Below are positions 12,401-24,400 of a stretch of DNA of 64,000 bases, piece by piece. The stretch comes from Antitrichia curtipendula (lineage: Eukaryota; Streptophyta; Bryopsida; Hypnales; Leucodontaceae). Numbering within the stretch: the stretch's first letter is position 1; the number at the start of each line of letters is the position of its first letter. The stretch spans positions 34,221,567-34,285,566 of the forward strand of contig OX579636.1 of the NCBI GenBank assembly GCA_951230915.1, in the 5' to 3' direction. The notes beneath the pieces were generated by a model that worked only from the letters and a program-made list of their open reading frames with translations, did not search any database and was not told the DNA's origin. The translations under genes and the position numbers were made by a program.

Positions 12401-12887
12401 GAGCATCTCCAGTGGTGCTCACTATATTGGGTGTACTATATGGTCTATATTGTACAAATTTTGACTTCCATGCCATAGTAAAATTTCAAGGCTCCATCCA
12501 GTCATTTCAATCTACAAACAAGTGAATTTATTGGAAACAGAATTTATGAGGTGATTGAATTCCCCATTTATGAATTCCAATTAGTAGCTTCACATTGGTT
12601 GATTCTTATACAGTCTGGTAGTCATGGTTTTTTTGGGGGTGGATGGAGGCTTTTGCATTCAAACTGGACACTATCCAATGACTTTCACACCTTGAAAACA
12701 TCATTCTGCCTAGTAGCGTGGTCCTAGGTCAAATGAGTTTGGCATTGGAACTTGGCAAGTGGTGTTCAAATTTTCCCGTAACCTGAGTTGACAAAATAAA
12801 AATCTGCAATTGGTGGGGAAAAAAATCCAAATAGGGCCCAGCAAACCACTTGTAGGGGCATTGTAGCGTGCTCTGATGGAGATGCTC
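12401..12887. mobile_element. GAGCATCTCC-terminus MITE
   Basis: The ends GAGCATCTCCA are identical and inverted, with partial similarity for another 13 bases (GCTCACTA against GCACGCTA). Flanks are TGA and TTA, one mismatch from a TWA-type duplication. The 487-base interior is non-coding. It lies inside the larger element at 8660-13256, which has the same type of terminus, so it may be a non-autonomous relative. Confidence 0.65.
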
Positions 12888-13530
12888 TTATCTGAGAAAT
12901 GATGTTCTAATGCAACCGCTATAGTCAGCTATATTTTGGAGGGCTTGTCAAATAGGAGTCTTTGCTCGATATTGTGAGGTGATTTGCAGAGTACGGAACA
13001 ATACTCCAAAAGTTGACCATGGTGTACAAATTCAAACATCTCACCAAAAGTGAGTTGAAAAAGTGCAAGAGATTTTGTTTGGAACTTAAAAAAATCCCTA
13101 TAGCGTTGAGTTTGTTGGGCCTCATCTTGTTGCTGCATTGGGACGGATGCAACAAGTGGTAGCCTAGCAAGTGATCAGTCCGCCCCCCCATCTGACAACA
13201 AACGCTTGTGTGTCACTTTATACTACTTCTTCCCGTTTCCGCATTGGAGATGCTCTTACAGTGGAAGAGCGGGGAGTCACTGAGTTTCAATTGACTTCGC
13301 CAACACCAGCCTGTCGTGGGTGGCAATCATCGATACTAAGTCAAGAATAAATAAAATCAGGTGAGATATGCGCCGAAGTGGGCCGATGTGGGCGGAAGTG
13401 CAACAATGACGATGAAACATTGCAAGAGACGCCGGGTTGATAACCAAGAGGGGCGGGGGGAGGCCTCCAGCTTGAGCAAAAGGGATGTTGGGCAGCAAGT
13501 GGATCCCCGGTGTTCTGCGAAAAACGTCAG

Positions 13531-13672
13531 GGACTTAGGACTGCTTCACACTATGGCCAACCAAGTCGAGAGCCTGTGGAAGTGAGAGTCCAAAGAAATG
13601 GACAATAAGTAGGCCCTAAAATTTAGGAATTGGAGACTTTGGCTTGCCATAGTGTGAAGCTTCCAAAGTCTA
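13531..13672. mobile_element. Short inverted-repeat element
   Basis: GCTTCACACTATGGC at 13543-13557 is exactly inverted at 13646-13660, and weaker similarity extends the arms to about 37 bases. The whole is about 140 bases, MITE-like. No clear target duplication is seen. CCCAAAGTCTA-like words continue for 30 bases to the right. Confidence 0.55.
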
Positions 13673-13929
13673 TGCCCAAAGTCTAAGCCCAAAGTCCAAA
13701 CCTCACCCATGTGTCAATTTTCTCAAGCAAAAGATAAAAAAAACATGAGAAAGGCGTCCAAAATGGCCTTGAAAAAAAATCACAGCACATGTACTTATCA
13801 TCAAACAAGGAATATGAAGGATATAAATGGATAAAAGGGTGGCATTGGCCATTGAAAGGAAGTAGGTTAAAGGAACTAGGTTCATTAAATGCAAAGACTT
13901 CCATTGTAATGGTGAAGACTAGGTTTCAA

Positions 13930-14037
13930 ACCACAATAACAAATAACAAATAATAAATAACAAAAAACAAATAATAAATAACAAATAACAAATAATAAAT
14001 AACAAAAAACAAATAATAAATAACAAATAACAAATAA
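13930..14037. repeat. AATAACA-type microsatellite, left part
   Basis: Imperfect repeats of AATAACA, AATAATA and AACAAAA run for about 108 bases. The same sequence resumes at 14400-14421 after the Stowaway insertion, so it was one array. Confidence 0.85.
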
Positions 14038-14039
14038 TA

Positions 14040-14397
14040 CTCCCTCCGTCCCAAAATGACCTTCCTGTTGACCTTTATTTAGTGTCCCAAAATGATCTTC
14101 TTGTTGGAGGAGAAAGGGAGCTAGTGACACTTGTACATAGTCCAAAAGCATGGGCATGCTAACCAATCCCATGCATCAAGTGAGTGGCCACCGGTGCTCT
14201 TCAAAAATGCCTCAAAAATTCAATTTTCAAGCACTTTGAAACCACACTTTGAAAACTAATTTAAAACTCAAAATTTCAGAACAATAGGAGGACATCAAAC
14301 TCTATTCATAAGTCAATTTTTTTTGAAAAAATAGTTCTTTTTGAGCTTAATCTATAACATCTTGTGTAATAGGAAGATCATTTTGGGACGGAGGGAG
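14040..14397. mobile_element. Stowaway-type MITE
   Basis: The ends CTCCCTCCGTCCCAAAATGA are exact inverted repeats, flanked by TA at 14038-14039 and 14398-14399. This is the standard Stowaway (Tc1/mariner) terminus of plants. The 358-base interior is non-coding and repeats part of the terminus near 14082. It interrupts a microsatellite. A decayed single end of the same type (GGATGGAGGGAGTA) is near 44314. Confidence 0.93.
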
Positions 14398-14523
14398 TAA
14401 ATAATAAATAACAAATATAGTCTAATCTAACGGTTGCAATCTTGATGGACTCTCGATTACAATTTGGGTTGTCATTTTTGGACGACCCAAACTATAGTCA
14501 AGAGTCTGTCGCAAGGCCATCAC

Positions 14524-14667
14524 CATGTAGGCATTTGCTGCCATGTAGGCATTTGCTGCCATGTAGGCATTTGCTGCCATGTAGGCATTTGCTGCCATGT
14601 AGGCATTTGCTGCCATGCAAGCATTTGCTGCGATGCAGGCATTTGCTGTCATGTAGGCATTTGCTGT
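14524..14667. repeat. 18-bp minisatellite, eight copies
   Basis: The unit CATGTAGGCATTTGCTGC is repeated eight times; the first five copies are nearly identical and the last three diverge. Since 18 is divisible by three and the unit has no stop in several frames, it opens long frames on both strands (minus: six-residue MAANAY repeats). I see no evidence that it is translated. Confidence 0.9.
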
Positions 14668-15383
14668 CATGTTGGGTGCCACGAGGACGACGAACTTTGG
14701 ACTGTGCCGCCTAGTGTGAAGCGTCACTCTTCCTCCCCTCTCTTGCAGGGACGGAAGGGAGGTTTGTGAGTCCATTTGAGGTCAGTGAATGCGCTTGTGC
14801 GTAGACGGCGAGCTTTTTCTCATTCGGTGAGGCGACGTGGGGCAGAAATGGGGTTTCTTCATGGGCGTGGGCGTGGTGGACGCCAATTGCCAAGTAAGGT
14901 AAGCTACGAGTTCCCCAGATCGCCAACTTTGCTTATTACTTGCGCATATTTTCTAGTCGAGGGTTGAAATTGTCACTCCTGTTCTTGATGGGCGAATGAA
15001 AAAGGAATCCACCGCTCTTAAGGACGTATAATGTGCTTATCGTGTGCAATAGTTATGAGGTAATGAAGTTTTACTGGTAGAGTTTTGAAAATGGCTTCGC
15101 GAAGCTTATTCGAGAGTGGGTGCTTGTATGGAGTAAGCGGGGTTAGTCTACCGAGAAGGGGATGCTCTGGGGTTCTAGGGTCTTCGCGAATTTTTCGCGG
15201 ATTAACGTAGGTGTACATTCCACTTGAGCAATCAACCGTCAGTCCATTCCCGGAGCTTCCAATTGCTGCAAACATTTTGACGGTGATGCTCTGCATGCAG
15301 AACTTTGAGAATTTTTCTTGGGGTTGGAGATTGGGGTATCTCACTGCAGCGTATGTCCTGAGTTTGTGTTTTCTTCTGCCCAG

Positions 15384-17820
15384 GCGCTGTCATGTGTCCC
15401 CCTTGTGGTGATCGTTTGGCTTTTGTTCATGGCAACGACAGTGACTGCTCGGTTGCTGGCGAACGTATCACGGTCGGTTTCTTCAGCTGTGCAGGAGTCT
15501 TCATTAACCGACGAGCTCGCCACTTTACGAGAGATAGCAGAGGCATTAAACAGGTGAAGCTCCAGTAGGCTCTACTATCCGTTTTGTTGATTGATTTACA
15601 GGTGTTACGGGGAAGAGGGTTTGTTTTGAGATTCAAAATGCAAGATCTTAAGGGAATAAGGCAAGGTAGAGGATAGTATTTGTGTCACTTGAAGGGGTTT
15701 AGCTAACATGTGGGAGTGTGATTCCATTGAGAGATCCCTTTGGATACGCAATCCCAATCTGTTAAGATCCAAAAAAATATCAGTCAATGTATTGGATGAT
15801 TTCTTACGCTATCATTCAAAGTGGGAGGTTAAAAGTAGACAACCTTATTTCAATTCAAAGGGCAGTGGCATTAGACCAATTCAGCAAGATCATGTAGCTT
15901 CTACCCTTCTGACGTGTGGAGGTGTGTTTGTGTTTTTGATTTCTCAGGATTGTTGAGCTGCTTTCAAACAATTGGTCATGGGTCAAGGTTGGACTGCTCT
16001 CATTTGCGGTTTTGGTTTTCATGGAAATCCTGAAGATCTTCACCGGGGTCTACACCGGGGTTCGCACGCAATATCTTGTGGATCGTCGGAGGGAGGGCAC
16101 GCTGGCGGACCCTCGAACTCAGCAGGCTGCAGCGTCTAATCGAATGGCGACGACAACAGCGGACGCTGATAGGGAAGGAAACCAGACGAACAGGGAGGTC
16201 GACAGGCTGGAAAAAGGGTTGGAAAAAGATGTGGATCCTCATAGTAGAGACAATTCACCCCATTGGCCACCCGTGGAAACTGAAGCCAGTACAGAGAAGG
16301 GGAAGGAAGCACTCATTGAAGAAAGGGGTCATCACTGCTGCTTATCCATCGAGGACGACAAGCAGCTTTCCTGAGCGACTGATGAGCTCCATAAGGCATT
16401 TCTTGCGACACCAAGTGGAGATGCCAGCTCAGTGAGCCTGAAGTTGAGTGGCCATGATTATGAAGTAAGGTAGAAGATTGAATTTTTGCATTCTCACCAG
16501 CATGTGAAGTGTGCATTCATTGGGGGATAGTCTTGTGGACAGATCACTTTGCGGAGAACCCTGTTTAAATATTGATTTTACCTCCGTGTATGATTATTTC
16601 TTATGCAATCTGGCAACCTTGGGAGATTGTAGACCACAATTGTAAATTTTCTAGACCTGAGCCCCGTGATTTTCATTCACAGGTTAGTGACCTTAGAACA
16701 ATTCAGCCAAGTCATTGAAGCATTCGTTGAGGGTATAGCCAAGTTGCTAGTTAGTGGCCAACAAAGTCTGGGCTTATTAGAAATGAATGGGTTAACCTCT
16801 CACCGCCCAAGGGGACCAAAAGTGTCCTCACATAGTGTAGCAGTCAATTTCAAAGTGCTGTAACTTTTGCATTCAATGTCCAAATTCAATAAAACTTGTT
16901 GGGAAAGTTTTGCATACTAGTCTACTTTTTGTGGTAAAATTTTCAGATCTATCCAAGATGTATTGAATTTTTGAAAGCCATTCAAAGTTTGCAGGTTCAA
17001 TTTGAGTTCACCACATTGCAGTGAGATGGTTGCAACTTCGGGGCTTGTATCTTTTTCATCAAATGTTAGTCTTCAATCAAATTTGTTGGGTTTTGTTCCC
17101 CATAAAGTCTACTTATTGTGGTAAAATTTTCATGTCAATCCAAGTTATTTTGAATGCTTGGGAGCAATTCGAAGTTCAAAATCCAGACATTTTTGCATTA
17201 CAGTGAACTTTGGCGGCTTATAACTTCTTCAGATAGGGTTTGTTTTCAATCATTTTTGTTGGAAGAGTTGCGCATACTAGTCTAGTTCTTGTGGTAAAAA
17301 TTCCATATCAATCCAAGACGTTATGATTGACTGAGAAGCATTTTAGTAGAGGTAGGTTCAGCCATAGATGTGTTTTTTTGCTACTTTTTTCACTGTTTTT
17401 TTGACATTTCAAAACAATTTTGCAAACGCAATGATTCAATTGAATGATTTTCTTTTCCACCAAAGTGTTTGTCATTTGATTTTGAATCACATTATAGTTT
17501 AAAGTTTTTTTCATTTGAGTAGGTTTAGAAATTGAATTGCACCTCCAAATGTGTTTTCAGGATAATTTCAGCATCTTTTTGCAACACTAGAACATTATAA
17601 TCTTTCAATCTATATGGCCAAATTACCCCAAATTTGGTTTACACCATCTAAAATATGCACAATACAAGATTGTACGGTTGAGATTTTCATACCTTACTCA
17701 CATTTAGACTTATAACACTTGAAAAGCAAGGTTGTTTTTTTGATTGTTTTTTTGACATGGTTAGGCCTCGAGTGGTGAGGGGTTAACAAATTTATCGAAG
17801 CTTATTATGGTGGCTTCTTA
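15384..17820 (+). pseudogene. Decayed membrane-protein gene split by a transposon
   Basis: Three exons join in phase. Exon a is 15384-15553 (start uncertain; the frame is open back to 15318). Exon b is 15948-16469. Exon c runs from 16683, is interrupted at 16796-17782 by a TTAA-flanked element, and resumes to a stop at 17818-17820. Exon a has a hydrophobic segment (VPLVVIVWLLFMATT) followed by an amphipathic stretch. Exon b has a second (VGLLSFAVLVFMEILK) then a long charged region rich in Arg, Asp and Glu. An in-frame TGA at 16372-16374 breaks exon b, though the frame reads on sensibly after it (ATDELHKAFLATPSG). Exon c reads LVTLEQFSQVIEAFVEGIAK. I do not recognise the family. A diverged fragment lies at 2290-2548. 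Stop codon plus insertion argue for a pseudogene; an alternative is a shorter protein ending at the TGA. Confidence 0.55.
16796..17782. mobile_element. TTAA-flanked element C, inserted in last exon of the broken gene
   Basis: TTAA lies at 16792-16795 and 17783-17786. The ends are CCTCTCACCGCCC and, inverted, CCCCTCACCACTC. The interior matches the nested element at 2837-3804 through most of its length (units with TAACTTTTGCATTCAATGTCC and GCATACTAGTCTAGTT). Removing the element and one TTAA restores a reading frame that ends 11 codons later in a stop, so it is a true insertion. Non-coding. Confidence 0.85.
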
Positions 17821-18455
17821 GTGAGATATTGCACTATTACAACAAATTGTTTCCATATTTTAAAATCTGCGCTTTCCATTTTGTTCTGTTGGTTTGCTCT
17901 TCAAAATGGCATAGTTTTTTGTTCGAAGCGTATCCCTTTGACGAACTCAGATTGTGCTCCAATCTGAGCATAGTGTTCCATACATTCCTTTAGCTGTCTG
18001 ATTTCCACGGATTGTATCAGACTTGAATTATACTGTGCGGGTAATAGTGGGGGTACATGAATGATGAAAGACATCTTCCAGCACTCTTCTAGCAGCATAC
18101 ATCTGACTACCAGAGATATCACAAATCAGCAACAATTTTCATAACTGTAACTTGGCAATTCAAATCCATCCCAATGTCATGAGGGTACATAGTGCTGAAT
18201 GCAACAACTGCCCGCAGCATTTTACAAATACTATACAATTTCTGACCATCTGATAGAAGATTCAGCTATCAAGCTTGCCACTCACCAAGACGTAAAGAAT
18301 ACACCTCGTGTATCAGGCCAAATGCTCATATTAGTGATGACGCTGCCTTTTGGCAAAATGAATTTAAATTACATAAAAGCAAAAAAGGGGAGAAAAATTT
18401 GTTCCAAACTATTGTTACAAATGGCAACTAGACAGAGGACTGTCCACACCAGCAA
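17821..18455. other. Intergenic, 3' flank of the polyprenyl synthase gene
   Basis: No gene seen. The minus-strand part next to 18456 is presumably the 3' untranslated region of the synthase. Confidence 0.4.
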
Positions 18456-21448
18456 TCAATGTATACGTTCCAGGACGTAGTCCACCATCTTTTCTAACGA
18501 AGTCCTCGTGTCCCCTGTAGGCAAGCACACCAATGCTTCTTTCGCCATGTCACCCTTCTCTTGGGCCAGCGCCCGGGCTCTGTCTATGCCACCCCCGCGG
18601 TGCACAAGAGCAATAGCCGATTCCAAGGACCCCAATTCGGTGAACTCGGCGTCGATGAGCTCCCGAAGCTCGGGCTCGTTCTCCAATGCAAACAAAACTG
18701 GCGCTGTGAGGTTCCCCTTGGACAGGTCACTTCCCGCAGGCTTCCCAAGCTGCTCCGAGGTCTGGGTGAAGTCCAAGATGTCGTCCACCACTTGGAAGGC
18801 CAAGCCGAGATACATCCCATACTCGAACATTTGCTTGGATACACTCGGGCTGCAGCCGCTAAAAATGGCCGCCGACTTCGTACTGGAGGCTATCAATGAT
18901 GCAGTCTTGTAATAACTCTTGTCCAAGTAATCTTGCAGCGTCACCTCCGTGTCAAACAAGTTTTGAGCTTGCTTGATTTCTCCACTGGCGAAATCTCGAA
19001 TCACCTGCATGCCAAAACAGGGATGCGAGAGGTAGGTCGAGGTTAGGAGTTGCAAGGCCACATGACTGTCAAATGCTTCTTCAAAAACAAACAACCCAAA
19101 AGCTTGGGAGATCCATGAACGATACGAAAGGGGTGGATTCTCAAAAATGGGTCAAAAGACATAACTAGTTCTAAGTAACGAGTCCCTTTGCCGCCCAAGA
19201 AAATAGAGACCCTGCTAGTGGATAAATATTACACACTCTGGTGAGGAGTCACAAAGGCCTATGAGAGGAAATCTCCGAGTTACGGAATGTCAAGCAGTCT
19301 TAGATTCAACAAAAAGGTTCTAGTTTACCCATACCCAGCAAGAGTCTATGGTAAATGATATGAAAACCTTGCAATCAACATAAACAGTAATATCGAGGAG
19401 ACATTACTAACCTGACTGATAAGTTTGATGACCTCCAAGTTGTCAAGGTTGGCCAAATACCAAGAAGATTGCGCAAACATGAAGTCCCCAGCGAGGACCG
19501 CAACACGTGTCCCATAGGTTTGGTGAACAGTTTCTTTGCCTGGACAATGTTGGAAATTAACGAAGATTCAAACGAGGAGTCCTTCCAGTCTATAACTGCT
19601 AACAATCCATCGCAGTCTACCTAGAAAGCACCTTCAAGTCGCCCACACTATTTACCCAAAAATCTAAGGTTGGATGTGATCACCCACAAGTATCCTCTAG
19701 CTTGCAGCCATTTCAAACAACACATTCACACGTTCCAAGTTAAATAAAACCAGCTGTCTATTCACAAACTGGAATGGCATACCTCGCCTCGTGTCACTCT
19801 CGTCTAAGACATCGTCGTGGATCAAACTGGCAGTGTGGATCATTTCGGTAATTTCGGCAAGTCGTCTATGCTGTGGCAGCAGCTCTCTGTACATTTAAAA
19901 GTAACAATGATTAGTCCATTTCTTCAAACACACCTCTGATTGTTCGTCGTACCGACAGAAAGAGCAGGAAAAAACGTGAAACAGGCGTCAAATAATGAGA
20001 ATAAGGACACGCTGACGAACCGAATGTTAGAAAGTTGACAAGTGGCTCTGGAGACGAGAAAGATTAGGGCAGGCCTCATTCGCTTGCCACCAGCACCAAA
20101 TATTTGCTTCGCTGCTGCCATGAGCATGGGGTTGTCGGCACCCACTATCTGCAATCCACTGTTACATGTCAAAACCTCAGGCATACAAACACGAACAATT
20201 CATGGAAAGGAAAGAATATGTAACGAGAAATTCAACGTCGCGTCTTCTGGCTATGTTTCCAAGCTCAACAAGTAAACTATCTGAATTTACAGGATACTAG
20301 CTGTTAAGGACCTCATTCCGTCTCCAGTACTGACCCCTGCTACCAATAGCAACTCATCTATTCATACACTCGGTTGATCTTCAGTTAGCAAGTTGTGTAT
20401 AAGCACGACTTGGGTAAGTGTCTATGGTCACTCGTCTTTGAATGGAAATGGGGTTGTCGACTGTCTCGTCAATTAAATAATTGTCTACAACCTTCCACTG
20501 TGAGTAAATGCATACTCATATTGGTAATTTTTTTATCTTAACAGGTTTTTCTCTAAAACCTAAAGTGCACCCTCCATAGCTCCATAGTGAGCTCCCAATG
20601 AACGCAAACTCCTGCATAATGTATGCAGTGACGCAAACAGTATCCTTAAGCTTCAATCTCCAGAGCGAGTACGGACCTTTTGCAAGTTATCATTCAAGAG
20701 AAGCAAGTCGTCCGAAACAGGAGCCACTAAATTTGCTAAGCTTAGTTTCGCCTTTCCTTCAACTTTCTCTGATGTAGGCAACGAGAACGCCCCCACATTC
20801 AACCGTCCCGAATAAATACCCAATTCTGCACTCATTCACCATTCCAGTAAATCTCCATCCGTTCCTTACTCCCAAAGTTTGCAAAATTCAAAACCAATTG
20901 AAAGATTCTACTTCCACAACACCATTATTGTGTCAACCAGTCAGCATTCACAGTCTCGATCATCCACTGCACAGTAAATTGCACACACCAAACCTCCTGA
21001 CACAACTAAACATTCAGATCTACTTGCAATGACATGATGCAGGAGCCATCAAAAGCTTATCAAAAAGGATTTGTTTGGTACCAGACACGTCAAGAACAGC
21101 GCCAGACTCCAAGTTCATCAACGAGTCGCGCTCTGGGAAACTCAACGTCGATGGGGCAGCCTGCTGCACAATCTCCAGCCGTCGTCTACTGCTGCTGTAG
21201 TCCTCGTTTCGGTAACTCGTAATCTTCATAGAATGCCCATCACTCAATCCTGTTGCCCTGCTCAGTCCTAATGAATTTCTAATTGGCGACTGACTGATTT
21301 GCATACAGCATCCAACACAAGTTGGCTCCATAGCCGCCCTGCTTACGCCATTGCCAGACTTTCCATCTCCAGGGCAAGTGCTCGTGGAGTCGACGGAAAG
21401 GGACGAAGCCAAAGGCAAACCGATACAAGAAAGAGCCGACATAGCCAC
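18456..21448 (-). CDS. SPS: Solanesyl diphosphate synthase, plastid type, six exons
   Basis: Exons 21448-21082, 20825-20677, 20148-20021, 19886-19783, 19539-19412 and 19004-18456 join in phase through GT-AG introns into 474 residues. It is a trans-polyprenyl synthase adding isopentenyl units to make the C45 chain of plastoquinone-9. The first Asp-rich motif is DDVLD at 239-243 and the second DDILD at 366-370; GKRMRP near 193-198 is the conserved substrate-binding part. The residue five places before the first motif is Ala (HTASLIHDD), the small residue typical of long-chain enzymes; a bulky one there gives short products. The first 150 residues are Ser-rich, with basic residues mainly downstream, compatible with a plastid transit peptide, and make the protein longer than the about 400-residue Arabidopsis enzymes. 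The last exon closely follows Arabidopsis SPS1/SPS2 to the end ([20 protein letters not shown]). Chain length and location are inferred. Confidence 0.93.
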
Positions 21449-24400
21449 CAGCTCTCAACCAACACCTAATTCAAATTCAACCTCTAAAAGCTCGCATCAA
21501 CCAACCCCTCCAAAACGAAAGTTCACAACAACAGACTAGAATCAAGAAAGCCTAACAGTAGGACCCGATTCCGTAATCACAGACAGGCTCCAAAACTCAG
21601 CGTCTAAAACAGAGCCTTATCCCTTCCACTGTAGAAACCCGCCTTCACAATCCTCTCAAATACACTGCCGCATTGGCATCAAATGTTATGAGGCGGTTGC
21701 GAGACAAGCTCCTGAGACGCAATTGCTGGTATACGTGGTCAATCCATGGTCATTGAGGCGGCCACGAGAAGCGAAGCTGCAAGTGAGCTTCTCCGTCGAC
21801 TGTGATAACAACCGCTGCAATGTTCCTCGAACGACTGCAGCCAAGACACGATGGGGCTCCAGCAGTCGATTTCCAAGTCAGAGAAAAGGTGAAAGAGTGT
21901 GTGTGGCCCCACCGGGATTGAGCTTGTGTCACCTGCGTGCGACGCTGGTAGCTTACGTTTGCTTGCGGTGGGATGCGAATTTTCCTGAAGGCTCCTCTGA
22001 CAGCCACGTCGAGGTTTGATTTCAGTTTGACAAGGATCGCAAACTGAAAGCGCACGAAGGGATGCTCGTCGGATCAACTTAGGATCCTGCAAAACCGCTT
22101 CATCGCCTCCCTCGCTTCATGTGCCTTCGGGTTCACGTCACAGATTGAGAGTGACAAGGCTTCCCGCTGGGATTATGCCACCTCTGTCGTGCACTCACTT
22201 GTGATCTGGGACCACCGTTTCCACTTCATTTGCAAACCCAAATTTCGTGTTTTGTTTCCGATCCGTCTCCATCTATTGCCAAATGCCGGCCGATCCTAAA
22301 TTTCGGTCTCAAATTTCGTGGGTCTTGGAGATTCGAAATTACCCAAATTTCGTTCGGCACCAGTTTCGTTTTCGCTTATCCGCTTTTTCTTTTCCGTGAT
22401 AATCTTGGTGCAAATTTGGACCGCAATCTGATCGATCGCCAGTTTGCGGATAACAGACGTCCGACTACTCGACGGAGCTCCCCTCGTTTCGGTAAGCCCT
22501 AAATTGGCTAGCCTAGGGCCTTCAGTTTTCTAGGGTGCAAAAACTCCAAACTTTCCACCTCGCCAAATAATTGTGAAAATCTGTACTTGAGAAATTAAAG
22601 AAATAGTATGAAAATAGTGTGAATTATAGTATATTAATTAATTCTATCTAACATGCTATGAACTTCTATTTTGTAATGCACATTACACATTTGAATAAAG
22701 TATGCATATCCAAAATTGTACCTTTCATAATGAATTCTATGTTTACAAAATTCTAACGCGTCAATCCAATCATCTTGGACAAGAATAGATAGGGGATGTA
22801 ATTGGAAAATGGACAATTTTTGGTACTAATATTTAGCTACTAATATTTATAAATGTGGCTAAATTTAATCAAAATCGTAAATACAACAATGCTATATTGA
22901 TTTGAAATTCTAACACATATAGTGGTGTTTCAGCAACTTGAGCTAATTATTAAAAAAAACTCATTTAGAACTTGTAATGGCTACTTTAATTTCCAAATTA
23001 GTGCAAATCAATATATAAATGTAAAATCTGTTTTAAAACTAATATATCTTCTTATATTATATCTATTGTTTATAGTTTAAAAATATTATGATCATTCAAA
23101 AAAAGTGAGTAATTTATAATTTTATTGTCTGCACTTTCACCTTAGAAGGATGTACAAAAGTAACCACTAAAAATTTATTTGATTTTTTGATGAATAGGTG
23201 CATTCATTGTATCTGTAGTTCCCCTCAAAGTCAATTGCCAAACATTTTCAATCCTATACATCTTTATAAGGTTGAATCAATTTATAATAAACGTAAGTCT
23301 TTAAAATTGAGATGAATTCTCACAATATTTTGTTGTTAGTATAAACATATGAGAGTGATATAAAATAGTTATATATCATCAAATTGTATATGGCCTTATT
23401 ATATAAATATATATTTTAGTAATAATAGTCTCTTAAATAATATAACATGAAATTACTCTAATGTTATAAGTTTTAAAGATTTTATCAAGTATGTAATTTA
23501 TAATCATTTGTAAAGTATAGATTGAATTGCAATCAAACAAAATTAATCTAACTACATCAAACACACCACATATTATGTATGAAATATATACAAGGCCGAG
23601 ATCTTCATTAATTTTGACTTTTCATAACTAATTGTGACTTTGAAAAAAGGATTTTATAATATTTGCTAATTGAATAAATTATTTTAAATTTTAGTTTTTA
23701 TTCACAATATATAGGAAAATTAACATATTACTAATGAATTGTAGATGAAGAATACTAACACATCACAAATGAAGGGCAAAAATAGTCAGTACTTTAACAC
23801 TAGATTGCAATTTAAACAAATCATATTATATCAATTTCTCAACATTTCCTTATAAAGAATTTCTTCACATGATTGAGTATAGGAATTGATCATAGACCTC
23901 AAGGTTCCAAACAAGTTCAATAACCTAAGCCTTAAATATCCTTTGGAATAGTCTTAAAACATTTTAGTCCTTAACTTTTTAGCATTTCAAATCATTGTTC
24001 TTTAATCGTTGTCCTTAAAACTCTATTGCAAACAATGATTTGGTGTCATATGAACAAGATTTCTTAATTCAATTATTGGAGGAAAACAAAAGTTTGATAT
24101 TCATTAGAGAATTGTAGATTTTTAAAGATTCTTATATTATTTATTTATTAAAGTCATTTTTGAAGGACCATTAGAGGGATAATTTTTGAAGTGAAACATA
24201 GTTGTTATCTTCAAACTATACAATATTTGCTAAAAGAAGTTTTGAAAACCCATACACTGTTACTTGCATGGGTCATGTTCAACACCCTAATTTTAAAAGA
24301 TATTTTTTCAAAAAGATCAAGCATTCAATGCTCTAAATAATGTAATTTTTCAACACTCCTATATTTGTAGGCTCTATAAGTTTTCACGATGTTTGAATTA

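Larger units (their letters stand above)
8660..13256. mobile_element. Putative autonomous DNA transposon with Tigger-type transposase
   Basis: The left end GAGCATTGCCACTG (after TTA at 8657-8659) and inverted right end GAGCATCTCCAATG (before TTA at 13257-13259) are imperfect inverted repeats, with a matching TTA duplication. The 4.6-kb interior contains the transposase gene at 9635-11861 and a smaller related element at 12401-12887. A three-base TTA duplication is more typical of PIF/Harbinger, while the enzyme is Tigger/pogo-like, so these boundaries are inferred and could belong to a different, older element. Confidence 0.5.

Noticed and set aside
15708..15956. 82-codon plus-strand frame between exons a and b of the broken gene
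   Set aside because: It lies in the intron shared with copy 1, and the in-phase join of exons a and b skips it.
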